Shown piece by piece: positions 1-9,545 of a stretch of DNA of 64,000 nucleotides (position 1 is its first letter; each line of letters starts with the position of its first letter). Origin of the DNA: Mucilaginibacter sp. Its GTDB lineage: Bacteria; Bacteroidota; Bacteroidia; Sphingobacteriales; Sphingobacteriaceae. The translations under genes and the position numbers were made by a program. A model generated the notes under the pieces. It was not told where the DNA came from, did no database searches, and saw only the letters and a list, made by a program, of their open reading frames with translations. The DNA lies in the NCBI RefSeq assembly GCF_025359345.1, contig NZ_JANYGQ010000032.1, positions 1 through 64,000 of the forward strand, read 5' to 3'.

Positions 1-246
1 GCATGGGCTGCGGTTCGCATGAAAGATTCCTATTGGCATGCTTTATTCGATAAATTACGTAAACGTATGAAAGCGCAAAAAGCCATTGTCGCTGTCGCAA
101 GAAGATTACTTAAGGTGGTGTATAAAACATTGGAAACATTAACTATTTATCAGGAAAAAGGTATTGCTCATTTTGTGGACTTACAGGCAAAGGCAGCGTT
201 GTATCATGCTGCAAGACTATCATGGCCGCAAACTGATAATATTTAA
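1..246 (+). CDS. IS110-family transposase, C-terminal fragment (5' end outside window)
   Basis: The reading frame is open from the first base and ends at 246, so only the last 81 residues are visible. The segment has the C-terminal signature of IS110/IS116/IS902 transposases: a tryptophan-containing helix followed by a basic KAQKAIVAVARRLLKVVYKTL block. In the family this region belongs to the Tnp_20 domain with the catalytic serine, while the N-terminal DEDD domain lies outside the window. I see no terminal inverted repeat after the stop, which is normal for IS110. Whether the full gene is intact cannot be told. Confidence 0.85.
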   Translation, partial: AWAAVRMKDSYWHALFDKLRKRMKAQKAIVAVARRLLKVVYKTLETLTIYQEKGIAHFVDLQAKAALYHAARLSWPQTDNI

Positions 247-470
247 ACGAATTAAAAGGACGGAAAAGGTAATAGAATAAAAAGTCTGAAACCTAAGCTG
301 CCAAAACTGTAGATAGCACCCAGGCTTGTTCCATGAGAACGCAGAGGAAACTTATTTTTTAATCTTGTAAATATTGCTAACTAATGATTTTGATGGCAGG
401 TAATGGTTTTATATTGAATGAGACATGTAACGAATAAACTTTTACCGCGTCTTAAGGACAAACAAAGTTT

Positions 471-1523
471 ATGAATAAATCATATAAAAGTACCTTATTT
501 ATTTTTCTAACAACATTTTTAATTGGAACCCGAACATTTGCACAAAATGACAAAGCTTCCTTAATAAATACTTATTTAAAAGATGCAAATCAAGCAGGCC
601 TTTTCAATGGGAATATATTAATAGCCGATCACGGGAAAGTGATCGTTAGAAAGGCAATCGGATTTGCAGATGCGTCGAAAAATGTTCCGCTTACCCTGCA
701 ATATCGTTTTCATATAGGGTCGATAGCGAAAGAGTTTGATGCAGTAGGCATTATGATGCTTCAAGAGCAGGGTAAATTAAGTAACAATGATAAGGTATCT
801 AAGTTTTTCCCGAATTTACCGGCATGGGCAGAAAAAATTACTATCAAAAATTTATTACAGTATACAAGCGGGCTACCTGAAATAAAGTATCAGACAGTTC
901 ACGGTGATGCTGATAATTGGAAGAATCTGGATTCGCTGCAAAAATTAGATTTTGAACCTGGCAGCAGCTATGCGTACAATAATAATAATACCTTTTTGCG
1001 CAGACAAATAATTGAACAGGTAACGGGTATACCATTTAACCAATTTGTACAGCAAAACATGCTCAAAGCCTCGGGTATCAACAACGGCGTGGTAGACCCA
1101 GCTGCCAGTGATACATTAATAGCCCGGTCTTTTAATAATGATTTTAAACAGGATGGGCTTGAAGTGCCAATATCCGGCTGGACTTGTCTAACTACCGACG
1201 ATTTTTACAAATGGTCACAGTGTATCAGTAATTTCTGCTTGATCAGCCCTGCATCTACGCGTACGATCATCACTCCCGCCGGACCTGATGAGCAATGTGG
1301 CCTTGGCGGCGGCAGTATGAAAGGCGAAAAGGTTATTACTCATACACACGATGGTACAGCCTTACATTACCAGGCCTTAGAATTAACAGATGCTACTAAG
1401 GGAAGGACAATAATCATCCTATCCAACCAAAGGCAGGGAAATGTTTATGACATCGCAACCGCGATACAGGCAATTTTAGATGGTAAATCCTACCAATCAC
1501 TGTCCAAAGCTGGTTCAAAATAG
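471..1523 (+). CDS. secreted serine hydrolase, beta-lactamase / penicillin-binding-protein-like family
   Basis: A 350-residue protein with an N-terminal signal peptide ending near TFAQ (about residue 25), so it is exported to the periplasm. It shows the class C beta-lactamase/esterase fold motifs (Pfam Beta-lactamase): SxxK at Ser84-Ile-Ala-Lys87, a Tyr-x-Asn equivalent at Tyr169-Asn-Asn171, and a third-box His293-Asp-Gly295. It is short at the C-terminus and lacks the extra domain found in many relatives. Such proteins act as DD-peptidases, esterases or amidases rather than true beta-lactamases, and the substrate cannot be read from sequence. It stands alone, with about 220 bp of non-coding DNA upstream. 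Base composition is AT-rich. Confidence 0.85.
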   Translation: MNKSYKSTLFIFLTTFLIGTRTFAQNDKASLINTYLKDANQAGLFNGNILIADHGKVIVRKAIGFADASKNVPLTLQYRFHIGSIAKEFDAVGIMMLQEQGKLSNNDKVSKFFPNLPAWAEKITIKNLLQYTSGLPEIKYQTVHGDADNWKNLDSLQKLDFEPGSSYAYNNNNTFLRRQIIEQVTGIPFNQFVQQNMLKASGINNGVVDPAASDTLIARSFNNDFKQDGLEVPISGWTCLTTDDFYKWSQCISNFCLISPASTRTIITPAGPDEQCGLGGGSMKGEKVITHTHDGTALHYQALELTDATKGRTIIILSNQRQGNVYDIATAIQAILDGKSYQSLSKAGSK

Positions 1524-1636
1524 ATGCTTATTTTGATAAGGTTCCCTTTGTATTTTTAGAGGAAACCTTATCACAAGAGCAAGCGAGTTGCTTGCATTTA
1601 GATAAGTGCAAATTATATATTATAATGGATTATTTC

Positions 1637-1948
1637 TTATTTTTCTTCCAAATAAGTTAGGCTAAACCTCTTATGGTGAAAAATCATCTGATACCACTCC
1701 CAAAATCGCCAGGGCTTTATGGTAAAAGTCCTATAGAGGGTTTTATCTTTAATATCGGGATGAGTTTCTAAAAAGTAGGCATATTTTCGCTGGCAGCCCT
1801 CAAAGGATTTCCCTTTGCCCCCCTCTTCATTGTAATAAAAACTGCCGTCAATATTACTATAGGTGTAGTTCTCCTGAAAAAAGAAGTTAAACAATGGTAG
1901 GTTGCTAATTATAACAATTGCCACTATAATGATCAGTATCTTTTTCAT
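1637..1948 (-). CDS. small membrane-anchored hypothetical protein
   Basis: A 103-residue protein with an N-terminal hydrophobic segment (about residues 3-25, Ile/Val-rich) that should be a membrane anchor or signal peptide, followed by a polar domain rich in Tyr, Phe and Trp. I recognise no family. It lies 11 bp downstream of the minus-strand lipoprotein gene (1960-3387), so the two are probably co-transcribed and may act together at the cell surface. The start was taken because the hydrophobic segment follows it directly. Confidence 0.6.
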   Translation of the reverse strand: MKKILIIIVAIVIISNLPLFNFFFQENYTYSNIDGSFYYNEEGGKGKSFEGCQRKYAYFLETHPDIKDKTLYRTFTIKPWRFWEWYQMIFHHKRFSLTYLEEK

Positions 1949-1959
1949 AATTATGGATG

Positions 1960-3387
1960 TTAATTACATGGGCCACTGCTATTTGGTGTATAACCACCAG
2001 TCGTATTTACATTGCTTTGACCTTTCATATCTTCTATACTGCCGCCCAGATGTGCTGGTGTCATAGCCTTATCTAATGACATGGTAGCACCGTTCAATCC
2101 AACCACTCCCATCGCATCCGGTATTGTGATGCCGCCTGCCTGACAAGCACTACTTACAAAATTGGTACAATTAAAAGTATTTAAATCATAAGTACCTGGA
2201 GGATTAGCTACATAGTTGGTAATTTGATTAAATTGGGTTGCACTTACCGAGTAACTTATACTTACATTATAATTTAAATCTCCACCATTATCCACAATTT
2301 TGGAAGGAGCATTAAGTTTGGCGTAACCCGTCGCATTAGGATAAAATCCAACAGTTTGTGTTATTGAAGTGCTCCCGCTTGATTTGGTAAGACCAATAGC
2401 AACGTGACCAACGCTATTTGGCCCGATGTCAAATGACGTTCCTGGCCAGGGTTCTTCAACGTAAACCGTTACAGTCATTTTTGCATTCGGATCAGTGATG
2501 TTACCGAAGCACTTCATTAAAGCTTTTGGATTAACCGCATCTTTATTTTCGCCGGGCAAATTAGATGGTTGCGATGCAGGGCTTGAACTACTGCCCGTTC
2601 CGCCACCGCCACCGCCTGCATCCCCTGTGCTTCCAGTGTAGCCACCACCACCGCCACTACCACCGCCATCATCATAAATCGTTGTAGTGCAGTCTAATTC
2701 TGAATAGACGGTAAACACCCCATCACCGTCAATGTAACTGCTGTCATTCCATTGACAATCCTGTTGAACAGAAACCTCATCGGTTTGAAATTTTGATGGC
2801 TGTGTTGTACTGGTTTGTGTTGTTGCAGAAGAAGTCAGCTTAGGTTTAATTTTGCCCATCAGTTTACCATTCCCATAGACATCCCCACTAATTAATTTAT
2901 AATTTTGGTCATAAATAAATACCCGGCCTGTAAAATCAGCGACTGTCGCTTTCTGTTTCCGTTGCAGGTAAATGGCATCGGGAATAATTTCTAAAATTCT
3001 GGATTGAATTTTCCCTGTTGAATCTCTTATAAAGGCCAGTTTACGGTATCCTTGTTTTACGTTTTTAAATTTAGGTTGACCATCTAAATAAACAAGCCAG
3101 TAATTCCCTTTTGTATTATTAACCGATTGTGCCTTTTCCCAGGCAAACGGTACGGAAGATAGTGCAAACGTTTTATTTGAACCTGCCGTACTTGTTGCAT
3201 TCAAGCTATTGGTATTTGATGGTGTAGAAGCATTTTTGCCGTACCAATCTTTAACTTGTGCGAGTGATAGCGTTTGAAGCGAATCGCTGTTTTGTAAAGC
3301 TGATTTTGAGTTGACCGACTGCTGGTCTTTTTTACAGGAAATAATCATACTCAATAAGAGTAGCATTGAAATTAATTTCGTTTTCAT
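1960..3387 (-). CDS. lipoprotein with Gly-rich linker and a permuted NlpC/P60-like C-terminal domain
   Basis: A 475-residue protein with a lipobox (IIS-Cys18) followed by KKD, so a lipid-anchored surface or periplasmic protein. Residues 60-230 form an unknown N-domain. A Gly/Ser-rich linker spans about 241-270. The C-terminal part has GHVAIGL (His328) and later NTFNCTNFVSSAC (Cys407). A His-before-Cys order with this local sequence resembles the circularly permuted papain-like (NlpC/P60, YiiX/LRAT-type) hydrolases, in which these residues form the catalytic pair. The assignment is an inference from motif shape. It could instead be an uncharacterised adhesin-like domain. It heads a two-gene unit with the small membrane protein at 1637-1948. 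Confidence 0.65.
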   Translation of the reverse strand: MKTKLISMLLLLSMIISCKKDQQSVNSKSALQNSDSLQTLSLAQVKDWYGKNASTPSNTNSLNATSTAGSNKTFALSSVPFAWEKAQSVNNTKGNYWLVYLDGQPKFKNVKQGYRKLAFIRDSTGKIQSRILEIIPDAIYLQRKQKATVADFTGRVFIYDQNYKLISGDVYGNGKLMGKIKPKLTSSATTQTSTTQPSKFQTDEVSVQQDCQWNDSSYIDGDGVFTVYSELDCTTTIYDDGGGSGGGGGYTGSTGDAGGGGGGTGSSSSPASQPSNLPGENKDAVNPKALMKCFGNITDPNAKMTVTVYVEEPWPGTSFDIGPNSVGHVAIGLTKSSGSTSITQTVGFYPNATGYAKLNAPSKIVDNGGDLNYNVSISYSVSATQFNQITNYVANPPGTYDLNTFNCTNFVSSACQAGGITIPDAMGVVGLNGATMSLDKAMTPAHLGGSIEDMKGQSNVNTTGGYTPNSSGPCN

Positions 3388-3434
3388 AGCTTTTCATTGA
3401 TTTTAGAACGGGTTTGCATTGGTTAATTTTTGAC

Positions 3435-4019
3435 TTATGTCAAAATTCCTTTTTTACCGCGTACCCTGCTTAGGGTTTCAGGGCTTATTCCCAGGTAAGA
3501 AGCTACTTGCCCCATTGATGCTTTTTTCAAAATACCAGGGTGGGATTTAAGTAGTAATTCGTACCGTTCTCTTGCTGAAAGCGTCCGAAGCAAAATTGAC
3601 CTTTCTTCGCTTTGTATATAATATTTCTCTGTAACTATCCTGCCTATATAATTAAACTCTTTAAAGTCGGCATAAATAGCTTGTAAATCAGTCCAAGACA
3701 TAGATTGGATTACGCTATGCTCCAGTATTTCAATACTTTCTGCTGCTGGCTGTTGGGTTAAAAAGCTATAGATAGAGATCATAATGTCTCCCTGGCCCAT
3801 GAACCAGGAAGTACATTCCTTACCCTCTTTGGTGTAATAGTAGGCCCTTGCAAATCCTTCTTTAATAAAAAAGATCTTTTTCGCGGTCTGGCCTTCGGTA
3901 AGTAAAAGATGTTTTTTAGGATAATGATCCTCAGTGATATAGCCTGCGAATGCCTGCTGCAATCCGGCTGATAACGGAGCAATGAATGTAAGTGTTTGTA
4001 ATAGCAAATCGGCATCCAT
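3435..4019 (-). CDS. Crp/Fnr-family transcriptional regulator
   Basis: A 194-residue protein with an N-terminal cyclic-nucleotide-binding-like beta-roll (about 10-125), a dimerisation helix, and a C-terminal helix-turn-helix ending in MGQVASYLGISPETLSRVRG, the recognition helix of the Crp family. No Cys cluster for an Fe-S cluster is visible, so it is not a classical Fnr. Bacteroidota genomes carry many such single-copy regulators whose ligands are unknown. It lies 47 bp upstream of the lipoprotein gene start on the same strand and could control that unit. The target is inferred from position only. Confidence 0.88.
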   Translation of the reverse strand: MDADLLLQTLTFIAPLSAGLQQAFAGYITEDHYPKKHLLLTEGQTAKKIFFIKEGFARAYYYTKEGKECTSWFMGQGDIMISIYSFLTQQPAAESIEILEHSVIQSMSWTDLQAIYADFKEFNYIGRIVTEKYYIQSEERSILLRTLSARERYELLLKSHPGILKKASMGQVASYLGISPETLSRVRGKKGILT

Positions 4020-4280
4020 AAAGCAAAAACTGTTTAGTTAAAACGATTTTGATATTTATCAAGGCTTATTCAGGCGATAGTACTTTTCTTTAAAATTACA
4101 ATTGGTACTTATTAGTTAACCCCCGAATGTTTAAAATATTGCCCTTGTAAGATTTCAGTTCGTTGAATTAACCGAAAAAATGGATTAGCCTATGGATAAA
4201 CTGCTACTTATTTTCCTGCCTAAGTGAAAAGTTGTTGCCAGTGAACAGGCGTGTCAGGGCTTACCTAAAATATAGCTAAT

Positions 4281-5153
4281 ATGATTCAGGAATTAAGTAC
4301 CCGGCTTTCAAAACAATTAGAGCAGGATTTGGAACAAGTAGTATTACAAATCAAAGATCCATTCAAGAAACTCACGAGCGCCTTAAAACTCATTAGGGAA
4401 GCCCTTAAAAAGTTAAGGGGATATATCACACAATATCCCGTTGAAAACAAGGAAGAGGAAATACTCATCTTCAAGTTTACCAAGCCCGCATTTTACCAGT
4501 GGCAAATTTATTATACGGAATTATATACCATCGAGGCCGATTTGCCATTCGGTGACCTGGAAAAGCAAGTTGCTTACCTGCAACGGGAGCTACACTACAT
4601 CGAACGTTTTTTCCGGCAATATGCCTTTCTTTACCAATACTATAAACTCGGCGCTGTTGAACTGGATACCCTGTATTTCGTGCGAGGTGTCGATGTTCAA
4701 AGTGTACTCCTACCAAACGTCCCTGATCTCGACCCTGAATTTTGCACCAGTTGCGGTTACCTTTTTTCCAAGTTTAAGGCTTTTGAGGGCTTGCAGGAAT
4801 GGGTTACCGAAAGGCTAATGTTTCTGAAGAAAAACCCGCTTACCCCTTATCAGATTGGAAACGATCCCGGAGAAATGAACTGGACGGGCGATACCATCAA
4901 CCTTGCTGAAGTCGGTATCGGTTTTTTCAATACGGGGCAAGTCAGGAACGGTACGGCCAGTCTATCCGAAATTTTCAGATGGCTGGAAGAAAAGTTCCAG
5001 GTCAGCATAGGCGTGCCGTCCAAACGTTTGGCTGAACTCAGGCGCAGAAAACGGCTTAGCCGAACAAAATACCTCGATGAAATGAAAGAAAGCATCATCC
5101 ATAAATTAGATAAGGAAGATGGGTATGACCCGGACAGGGGAAACAACAAATAA
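4281..5153 (+). CDS. rteC: RteC-domain protein, regulator linked to conjugative transposons
   Basis: A 290-residue soluble protein matching the RteC family (about 280-300 residues) along its length. It has a helical N-terminal half with many Tyr/Phe residues (FYQWQIYYTELYTIE, ERFFRQYAFLYQYYKLGAVE) and a C-terminal winged-helix-like part (LAEVGIGFF, IFRWLEEKF, RRRKRLSRTKYLDEM). In CTnDOT, RteC activates the excision genes after tetracycline induction. RteA and RteB, its upstream two-component partners, are not present here. It lies immediately upstream of the tra genes, a common arrangement in Bacteroidota elements where RteC-like proteins probably control transfer. A 260-bp leader without a gene precedes it. 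Confidence 0.88.
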   Translation: MIQELSTRLSKQLEQDLEQVVLQIKDPFKKLTSALKLIREALKKLRGYITQYPVENKEEEILIFKFTKPAFYQWQIYYTELYTIEADLPFGDLEKQVAYLQRELHYIERFFRQYAFLYQYYKLGAVELDTLYFVRGVDVQSVLLPNVPDLDPEFCTSCGYLFSKFKAFEGLQEWVTERLMFLKKNPLTPYQIGNDPGEMNWTGDTINLAEVGIGFFNTGQVRNGTASLSEIFRWLEEKFQVSIGVPSKRLAELRRRKRLSRTKYLDEMKESIIHKLDKEDGYDPDRGNNK

Positions 5154-5310
5154 AGAACAAAATAGTAAACCGCATAAATATCAGATTTTAAACGATTTAA
5201 CATTTATTGTTAAGGTATCCCTGAATGGTTCAGTAAAGATTTTGGGGTTGTTGAAAATTTGCTTTTGTAAATCACGGCACAATAGGGTGCCGGGATAAAA
5301 GTAAAATATT

Positions 5311-5853
5311 ATGTTACACTATTTCACATGGCAAGCCTTTTTAGTCGCTGCCCTAATCCTTACCATCACCTGGTATGCGGTGGTTATCCTTCTCTTTTAC
5401 CGCAAAGAATTAAATGATTTTATAAGCGGCAACCGTCCGCCTGCCATGCAGCCCGAACCGTTGACCCACGCATGGGATGAAGACTTTGACAACGACCCTT
5501 TAGCCGATGAAGAAAATTTGATAGGCAAGCCTGTTATGCCCGAGGGAATGAGCAGGTTGAGTATGTCGCAATTCGGCTTTGCACCGAATGTTAAGGAAAC
5601 TGCAATTCAAGATGACCACAGGGACACAGCTTTAGGACTAATACCTGATGTGTTGGAAGAACTGAAAAGGATCTTTCATATCCTGGATACAGAGCATGGG
5701 GATAAGGAAGATTTCATATCGCTGTTTGGTTTGGTAAGCTCCAAGTATCCTAAAATCAGGAACACCGCTAATCAGCAAGCCTTAAACGATTATATCCGTG
5801 AAAACCTGGCCTTTGAAATTTCAAACGAGGAATTGGACAAACTCTGGATATAA
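5311..5853 (+). CDS. tra-operon hypothetical membrane-anchored protein (TraD position)
   Basis: A 180-residue protein with one N-terminal transmembrane segment (about residues 8-30, AFLVAALILTITWYAVVILLFY), then an acidic, probably cytoplasmic domain. It is the first gene of the tra operon, 68 bp before the TraE gene. In CTnDOT-like operons a small poorly conserved gene (traD) occupies this place. I recognise no domain that would prove homology, so the link rests on position. A role at the inner membrane in assembly of the conjugation machine is plausible. Confidence 0.7.
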   Translation: MLHYFTWQAFLVAALILTITWYAVVILLFYRKELNDFISGNRPPAMQPEPLTHAWDEDFDNDPLADEENLIGKPVMPEGMSRLSMSQFGFAPNVKETAIQDDHRDTALGLIPDVLEELKRIFHILDTEHGDKEDFISLFGLVSSKYPKIRNTANQQALNDYIRENLAFEISNEELDKLWI

Positions 5854-5920
5854 TCTAAACACCTTTTAAACCCTGTTTAATCAATTTCTAATTAGTGTAA
5901 TCCTAAAAATTAGAATCATC

Positions 5921-6268
5921 ATGAAAAGTCAATTCATAGGTCCCAAAAAGTTATATATCGCTAAACTATTGTTGCTTGCTTTCATAGTCAACGCCTACTC
6001 CTTGTTACTCGATGCCTTAAATGCAATGGCCCAGGATGGCAACGCTGGCATTCAGCAAGCAACCACAATGGTCAAGGGTTATTTTGACACCGGTTGCAGC
6101 CTCATGTATGCCATCGGCGCAGTTGTCGGCATAGTGGGGGCCATCAAAGTATTCAACAAATGGAATGCCGGCGAACCGGATACTAACAAGGTGGCCGCAG
6201 CCTGGTTTGGTTCATGTATTTTCTTAGTCGTGGTAGCCACTGTAATCAAATCATTTTTCGGGTTATGA
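5921..6268 (+). CDS. traE: conjugative transposon protein TraE (DUF4134)
   Basis: A 115-residue protein with a long N-terminal signal/transmembrane segment ending near AMAQDGN (about 38), then two hydrophobic helices. It matches DUF4134/TraE through the conserved region QQATTMVKGYFDTGCSLMYA and the GIVGAIKVFNKWNAGEPD loop. The size and two-helix layout resemble VirB2-like pilins, so this is probably the pilin-like component of the Bacteroidota type IV secretion machine. Its stop overlaps the start of the next gene (ATGA at 6265-6268), indicating translational coupling with TraF. Confidence 0.93.
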   Translation: MKSQFIGPKKLYIAKLLLLAFIVNAYSLLLDALNAMAQDGNAGIQQATTMVKGYFDTGCSLMYAIGAVVGIVGAIKVFNKWNAGEPDTNKVAAAWFGSCIFLVVVATVIKSFFGL

Positions 6269-6588
6269 GCAGCGTATATCACATTAACAAGGGCATTAAC
6301 AAGCCGATTGAATTTAAAGGTTTGCGGGCACAATACATCGCATATTTGGCCGTAGGGCTTGTTTCACTATTGGTCAGCTTTGCCGTCTTGTATATCTGCG
6401 GCCTAAGCCTTTTTGTTATACTACCAGTGATATTAGGCTTAGGGACAGCCTTGTTCCTTATCGTATTCCGGTTAAGCCACAAATACGGCGAACATGGCCT
6501 GATGAAATATTTTGCCAAAAAACAATTGCCAAAATACCTATGGTTCAGTTCGCGCCGCTTATTCACTCAATTAAAAACCTTATCATGA
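6265..6588 (+). CDS. traF: conjugative transposon protein TraF (DUF4133)
   Basis: The start at 6265 overlaps the TraE stop as ATGA. It gives a 107-residue protein beginning MSSVYHINKGINKPIEFKGL, the usual N-terminus of DUF4133/TraF. A longer frame starting at 6214 would extend into TraE and is rejected. Two transmembrane helices form a hairpin (about 26-70), followed by a basic C-terminus with KYGEHGLMKYFAKK. Topology and gene order match VirB3-like inner-membrane proteins, which work with the TraG/VirB4 ATPase encoded next. The stop overlaps the TraG start (ATGA at 6585-6588). Confidence 0.93.
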   Translation: MSSVYHINKGINKPIEFKGLRAQYIAYLAVGLVSLLVSFAVLYICGLSLFVILPVILGLGTALFLIVFRLSHKYGEHGLMKYFAKKQLPKYLWFSSRRLFTQLKTLS

Positions 6589-9086
6589 ATAGAAGCAGAA
6601 ACAGTTTTCCAACAAACGGAGGAATAAGAGGTGCCGATATATGGCCATTGAGCAAAGTAGAAAATGCCGCTATCCTTTCGGCAAATGGCGACATCACTAT
6701 TGCCTACGAAGCCGGGCTACCGGATATTTTTTCATTGTCTGACCGGGATTACGAAGCCTATCATCAGGCATGGGTAAAAGCGATCAAGGTGTTACCACAA
6801 TTCAGCATTTTTCACAAACAGGATTGGTTTACCGAAGCTGCTTATAAGGCGAATTTTGAAAAGACCGATAAAAGTTTCCTGTCCCGTTCAAGTGAAAGAT
6901 TTTTTAATGAACGGCCCTACCTCGCGCACCGCTGTTATATATTCCTTACCAAGAAGCCGAATGACCGCAAGCTGGCCTCATCGGTTTACAGCAATATCCT
7001 GCGCAAATCTATCGTTCCGCAACAAACCATTAATCCTGTCTTATATAAGGATTTTCTGGACTGCACAGGCCAGCTTGAACGTATCCTGACCGACAGTGGG
7101 TTTGTTTCGATGCGCAGGCTAAATGATGATGAATTGGCCGGAACAGCAAACCAGCCGGGTATTATAGAGCAATTTTGCTTTTTACTGAACTCCGGCCAGC
7201 AATCCGTTATCAGGGACATTCATTTAAAAGATGAAATAAAGGTTGGCGACCAGCATTGCGAGTTGTACACCCTTTCGGATGCCGAAGACCTGCCCGCGCT
7301 TTGTGGCAGCCGTATAAATTATGATAAATACAGCACCGATAAAACAAAATTCAGCATTGGTTTTGCCAGTCCGTTAGGCCAGTTATTGAATTGTAACCAC
7401 ATTTATAACCAGTACATTTTTATCGAGGATGCACAAAAAACGATCAAAAGGCTCGAAGCAAAGAAATTACGGTTGCAATCCCTGTCCGCTTATTCGAGGG
7501 AAAATGAAATTGGCCGGGATGCCTGCAATGATTTTTTAAATGAAGCTATCGGGGAGCAACGTTTACCTGTCAAAGCACATTTTAATGTATTGGCCTGGTC
7601 GGATGGTGCAGCCAAAATTAAAGACCTAAAGAATTTAGTCGGTTCAGCTATGGCGCAAATGGATGCCACCGCCAAACAGGAAACCGACGGTGCACCGCAG
7701 GTTTGGTGGGCAGGATTACCAGGCAACGAAGCAGACTTTCCGATGAACGACACCTTTGATACCTTCGTGGAACAGGCAACTTGTTTTTTTAATCTCGAAA
7801 CGAATTACCGCGATAGTATCAGTCCCTTTGGCATCCGGTTGGGCGACCGCCTTTCCGGCAAACCGGTGCATGTAGATATTTCTGATGAACCTATCCAGCA
7901 GGGATTTACGACCAACCGCAACAAGTTTATTTTAGGGCCGAGTGGATCAGGCAAATCTTTCTTTACCAATCACATGGTACGCGCCTACTACGAGCAAGGC
8001 ACCCATATTGTTTTGGTGGACGTAGGGCACAGCTATAAAGGATTATGCGATTTAGTGGGTGGATATTACTTCACCTATTCGGAAAATGACCCAATCAAAT
8101 TCAATCCTTTTTATTTATCAGACGGCGATATACTGGACACCGAGAAAAAGGAAAGTATCAAAACCCTAATGCTGGCCTTATGGAAAAAAGACAATGAAAC
8201 TTTCCGCAGGTCGGAATATGTGGCTTTATCCAACGCACTAACCGGGTACTTTCAGCACCTGGTTAAATACCCTGACATCTTTCCCTGCTTTAATACTTTC
8301 TATGAGTACCTAAAGGAGGAATATTTACAAGTTTTGGAAGATGGTAAGGTAAAGGAAAAAGATTTTGACATCGGAAATTTCCTGTACGTGCTTAACCCGT
8401 ATTACCGGGGCGGTGAATTTGACTATTTGCTGAATGCGACTGAAAACCTTGATCTACTTAATGAAAGGCTAGTAGTTTTTGAAATTGATTCTATAAAAGA
8501 CCACCCCATCCTTTTCCCTGCGGTAACGCTTATCATCATGGAAGTATTTATCTCCAAGATGCGCAAGCTAAAAGGCATCCGCAAAATGATCTTAATTGAG
8601 GAATGCTGGAAAGCTATCGCCAAAGAGGGCATGGCTGAATACATCAAATACCTCTTTAAAACGGTCAGAAAATTCTTTGGTGAAGCTGTAGTGGTTACGC
8701 AGGAAGTCGAGGACATTATCAGTTCGCCAGTGGTTAAGCAGGCCATTATCAATAATTCAGACTGCAAAATCCTTTTAGACCAATCAAAATATCAGAACAA
8801 GTTCGACCAAATACAGGAACTTTTAGGATTGACTGAAAAAGAAAAGGCGCAGATCCTTTCGATGAACAAGGCAAACGACCCGAAGCGCAAGTACAAAGAG
8901 GTATTTATATCCCTGGGCGGACAATACAGCAAGGTTTACCGGACGGAAGTTTCCCCCGAGGAATATTTGGCCTACACCACCGAGGAAAGCGAAAAAGTTA
9001 AAGTACAGGAGTACGCCCGAAAATACGGCAGTATTCAAAAAGGCATTACCGTGCTGGCACAGGAAATCAAGGACAAAAGAAAATAA
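6585..9086 (+). CDS. traG: conjugation ATPase TraG (VirB4-like)
   Basis: The start at 6585 (MNRSRNSFPTNGG) is chosen because it overlaps the TraF stop as ATGA. This gives 833 residues, the normal size for Bacteroidota TraG. An N-terminal VirB4-type domain precedes the AAA+ ATPase part, which has a Walker A motif GPSGSGKS (about residues 449-456) and a Walker B motif MILIEECWK (about 666-674). Despite its name it corresponds to VirB4, the inner-membrane-associated ATPase that energises assembly and secretion, not to the VirD4 coupling protein. It is the best-conserved gene of the operon and appears intact. Confidence 0.95.
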   Translation: MNRSRNSFPTNGGIRGADIWPLSKVENAAILSANGDITIAYEAGLPDIFSLSDRDYEAYHQAWVKAIKVLPQFSIFHKQDWFTEAAYKANFEKTDKSFLSRSSERFFNERPYLAHRCYIFLTKKPNDRKLASSVYSNILRKSIVPQQTINPVLYKDFLDCTGQLERILTDSGFVSMRRLNDDELAGTANQPGIIEQFCFLLNSGQQSVIRDIHLKDEIKVGDQHCELYTLSDAEDLPALCGSRINYDKYSTDKTKFSIGFASPLGQLLNCNHIYNQYIFIEDAQKTIKRLEAKKLRLQSLSAYSRENEIGRDACNDFLNEAIGEQRLPVKAHFNVLAWSDGAAKIKDLKNLVGSAMAQMDATAKQETDGAPQVWWAGLPGNEADFPMNDTFDTFVEQATCFFNLETNYRDSISPFGIRLGDRLSGKPVHVDISDEPIQQGFTTNRNKFILGPSGSGKSFFTNHMVRAYYEQGTHIVLVDVGHSYKGLCDLVGGYYFTYSENDPIKFNPFYLSDGDILDTEKKESIKTLMLALWKKDNETFRRSEYVALSNALTGYFQHLVKYPDIFPCFNTFYEYLKEEYLQVLEDGKVKEKDFDIGNFLYVLNPYYRGGEFDYLLNATENLDLLNERLVVFEIDSIKDHPILFPAVTLIIMEVFISKMRKLKGIRKMILIEECWKAIAKEGMAEYIKYLFKTVRKFFGEAVVVTQEVEDIISSPVVKQAIINNSDCKILLDQSKYQNKFDQIQELLGLTEKEKAQILSMNKANDPKRKYKEVFISLGGQYSKVYRTEVSPEEYLAYTTEESEKVKVQEYARKYGSIQKGITVLAQEIKDKRK

Positions 9087-9104
9087 CAAATTAAACTTAA
9101 AACT

Positions 9105-9482
9105 ATGAAACGAGCCTATTTAGTATTAGCGTTAGCCATCATCGGCTTATCAGCTTGCCAAAATCAAAGCGACAGTGTAAAAGCCTTTATACCCGGCACG
9201 TATATAAACTCAGCAAAAGGTGAATATGCACAGGCGGAAGACACATTAACAATTACCCTGGCGGGTAATAATACTTATTTCATTACAAGAAATACTACTT
9301 ACCAGGCCATCCGTGACGGAAAGTTCCTGCCCAAACACCACAAAGTTAGCAAACTGAACGGCGTATTTGACCCGCAAACGCAGCTACTCAACGAAACCAT
9401 TAACGGTGAAGTTTTCAGGTTTGACCCGGCAAAACGGGTTTTAATCATTAACTCAAAAGGCGAATACAAAAAGATCAATTAA
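9105..9482 (+). CDS. small tra-operon lipoprotein
   Basis: A 125-residue protein with a clear lipobox (GLSA-Cys18), so it is lipid-anchored in the envelope. The mature part is a small beta-rich domain resembling Bacteroidota lipoproteins that adopt lipocalin-like folds (TYINSAKGEY, NGEVFRFDPAKRVLIINSKGEY). It lies 18 bp after TraG and before the TraI-like genes, the position of traH in CTnDOT. No homology to TraH can be proven from sequence alone. It may be a structural or entry-exclusion-type accessory of the mating apparatus. Confidence 0.75.
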   Translation: MKRAYLVLALAIIGLSACQNQSDSVKAFIPGTYINSAKGEYAQAEDTLTITLAGNNTYFITRNTTYQAIRDGKFLPKHHKVSKLNGVFDPQTQLLNETINGEVFRFDPAKRVLIINSKGEYKKIN

Positions 9483-9545
9483 CAAAGTTTATTAACCATC
9501 AAAATAGAATAATCATCCTTAACGGGTGATTAAAGGGGGTTTATT

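Noticed and set aside
471..1523. Antibiotic-resistance beta-lactamase
   Set aside because: Motifs show the class C fold, but sequence and context are of a general secreted serine hydrolase; resistance cannot be claimed.
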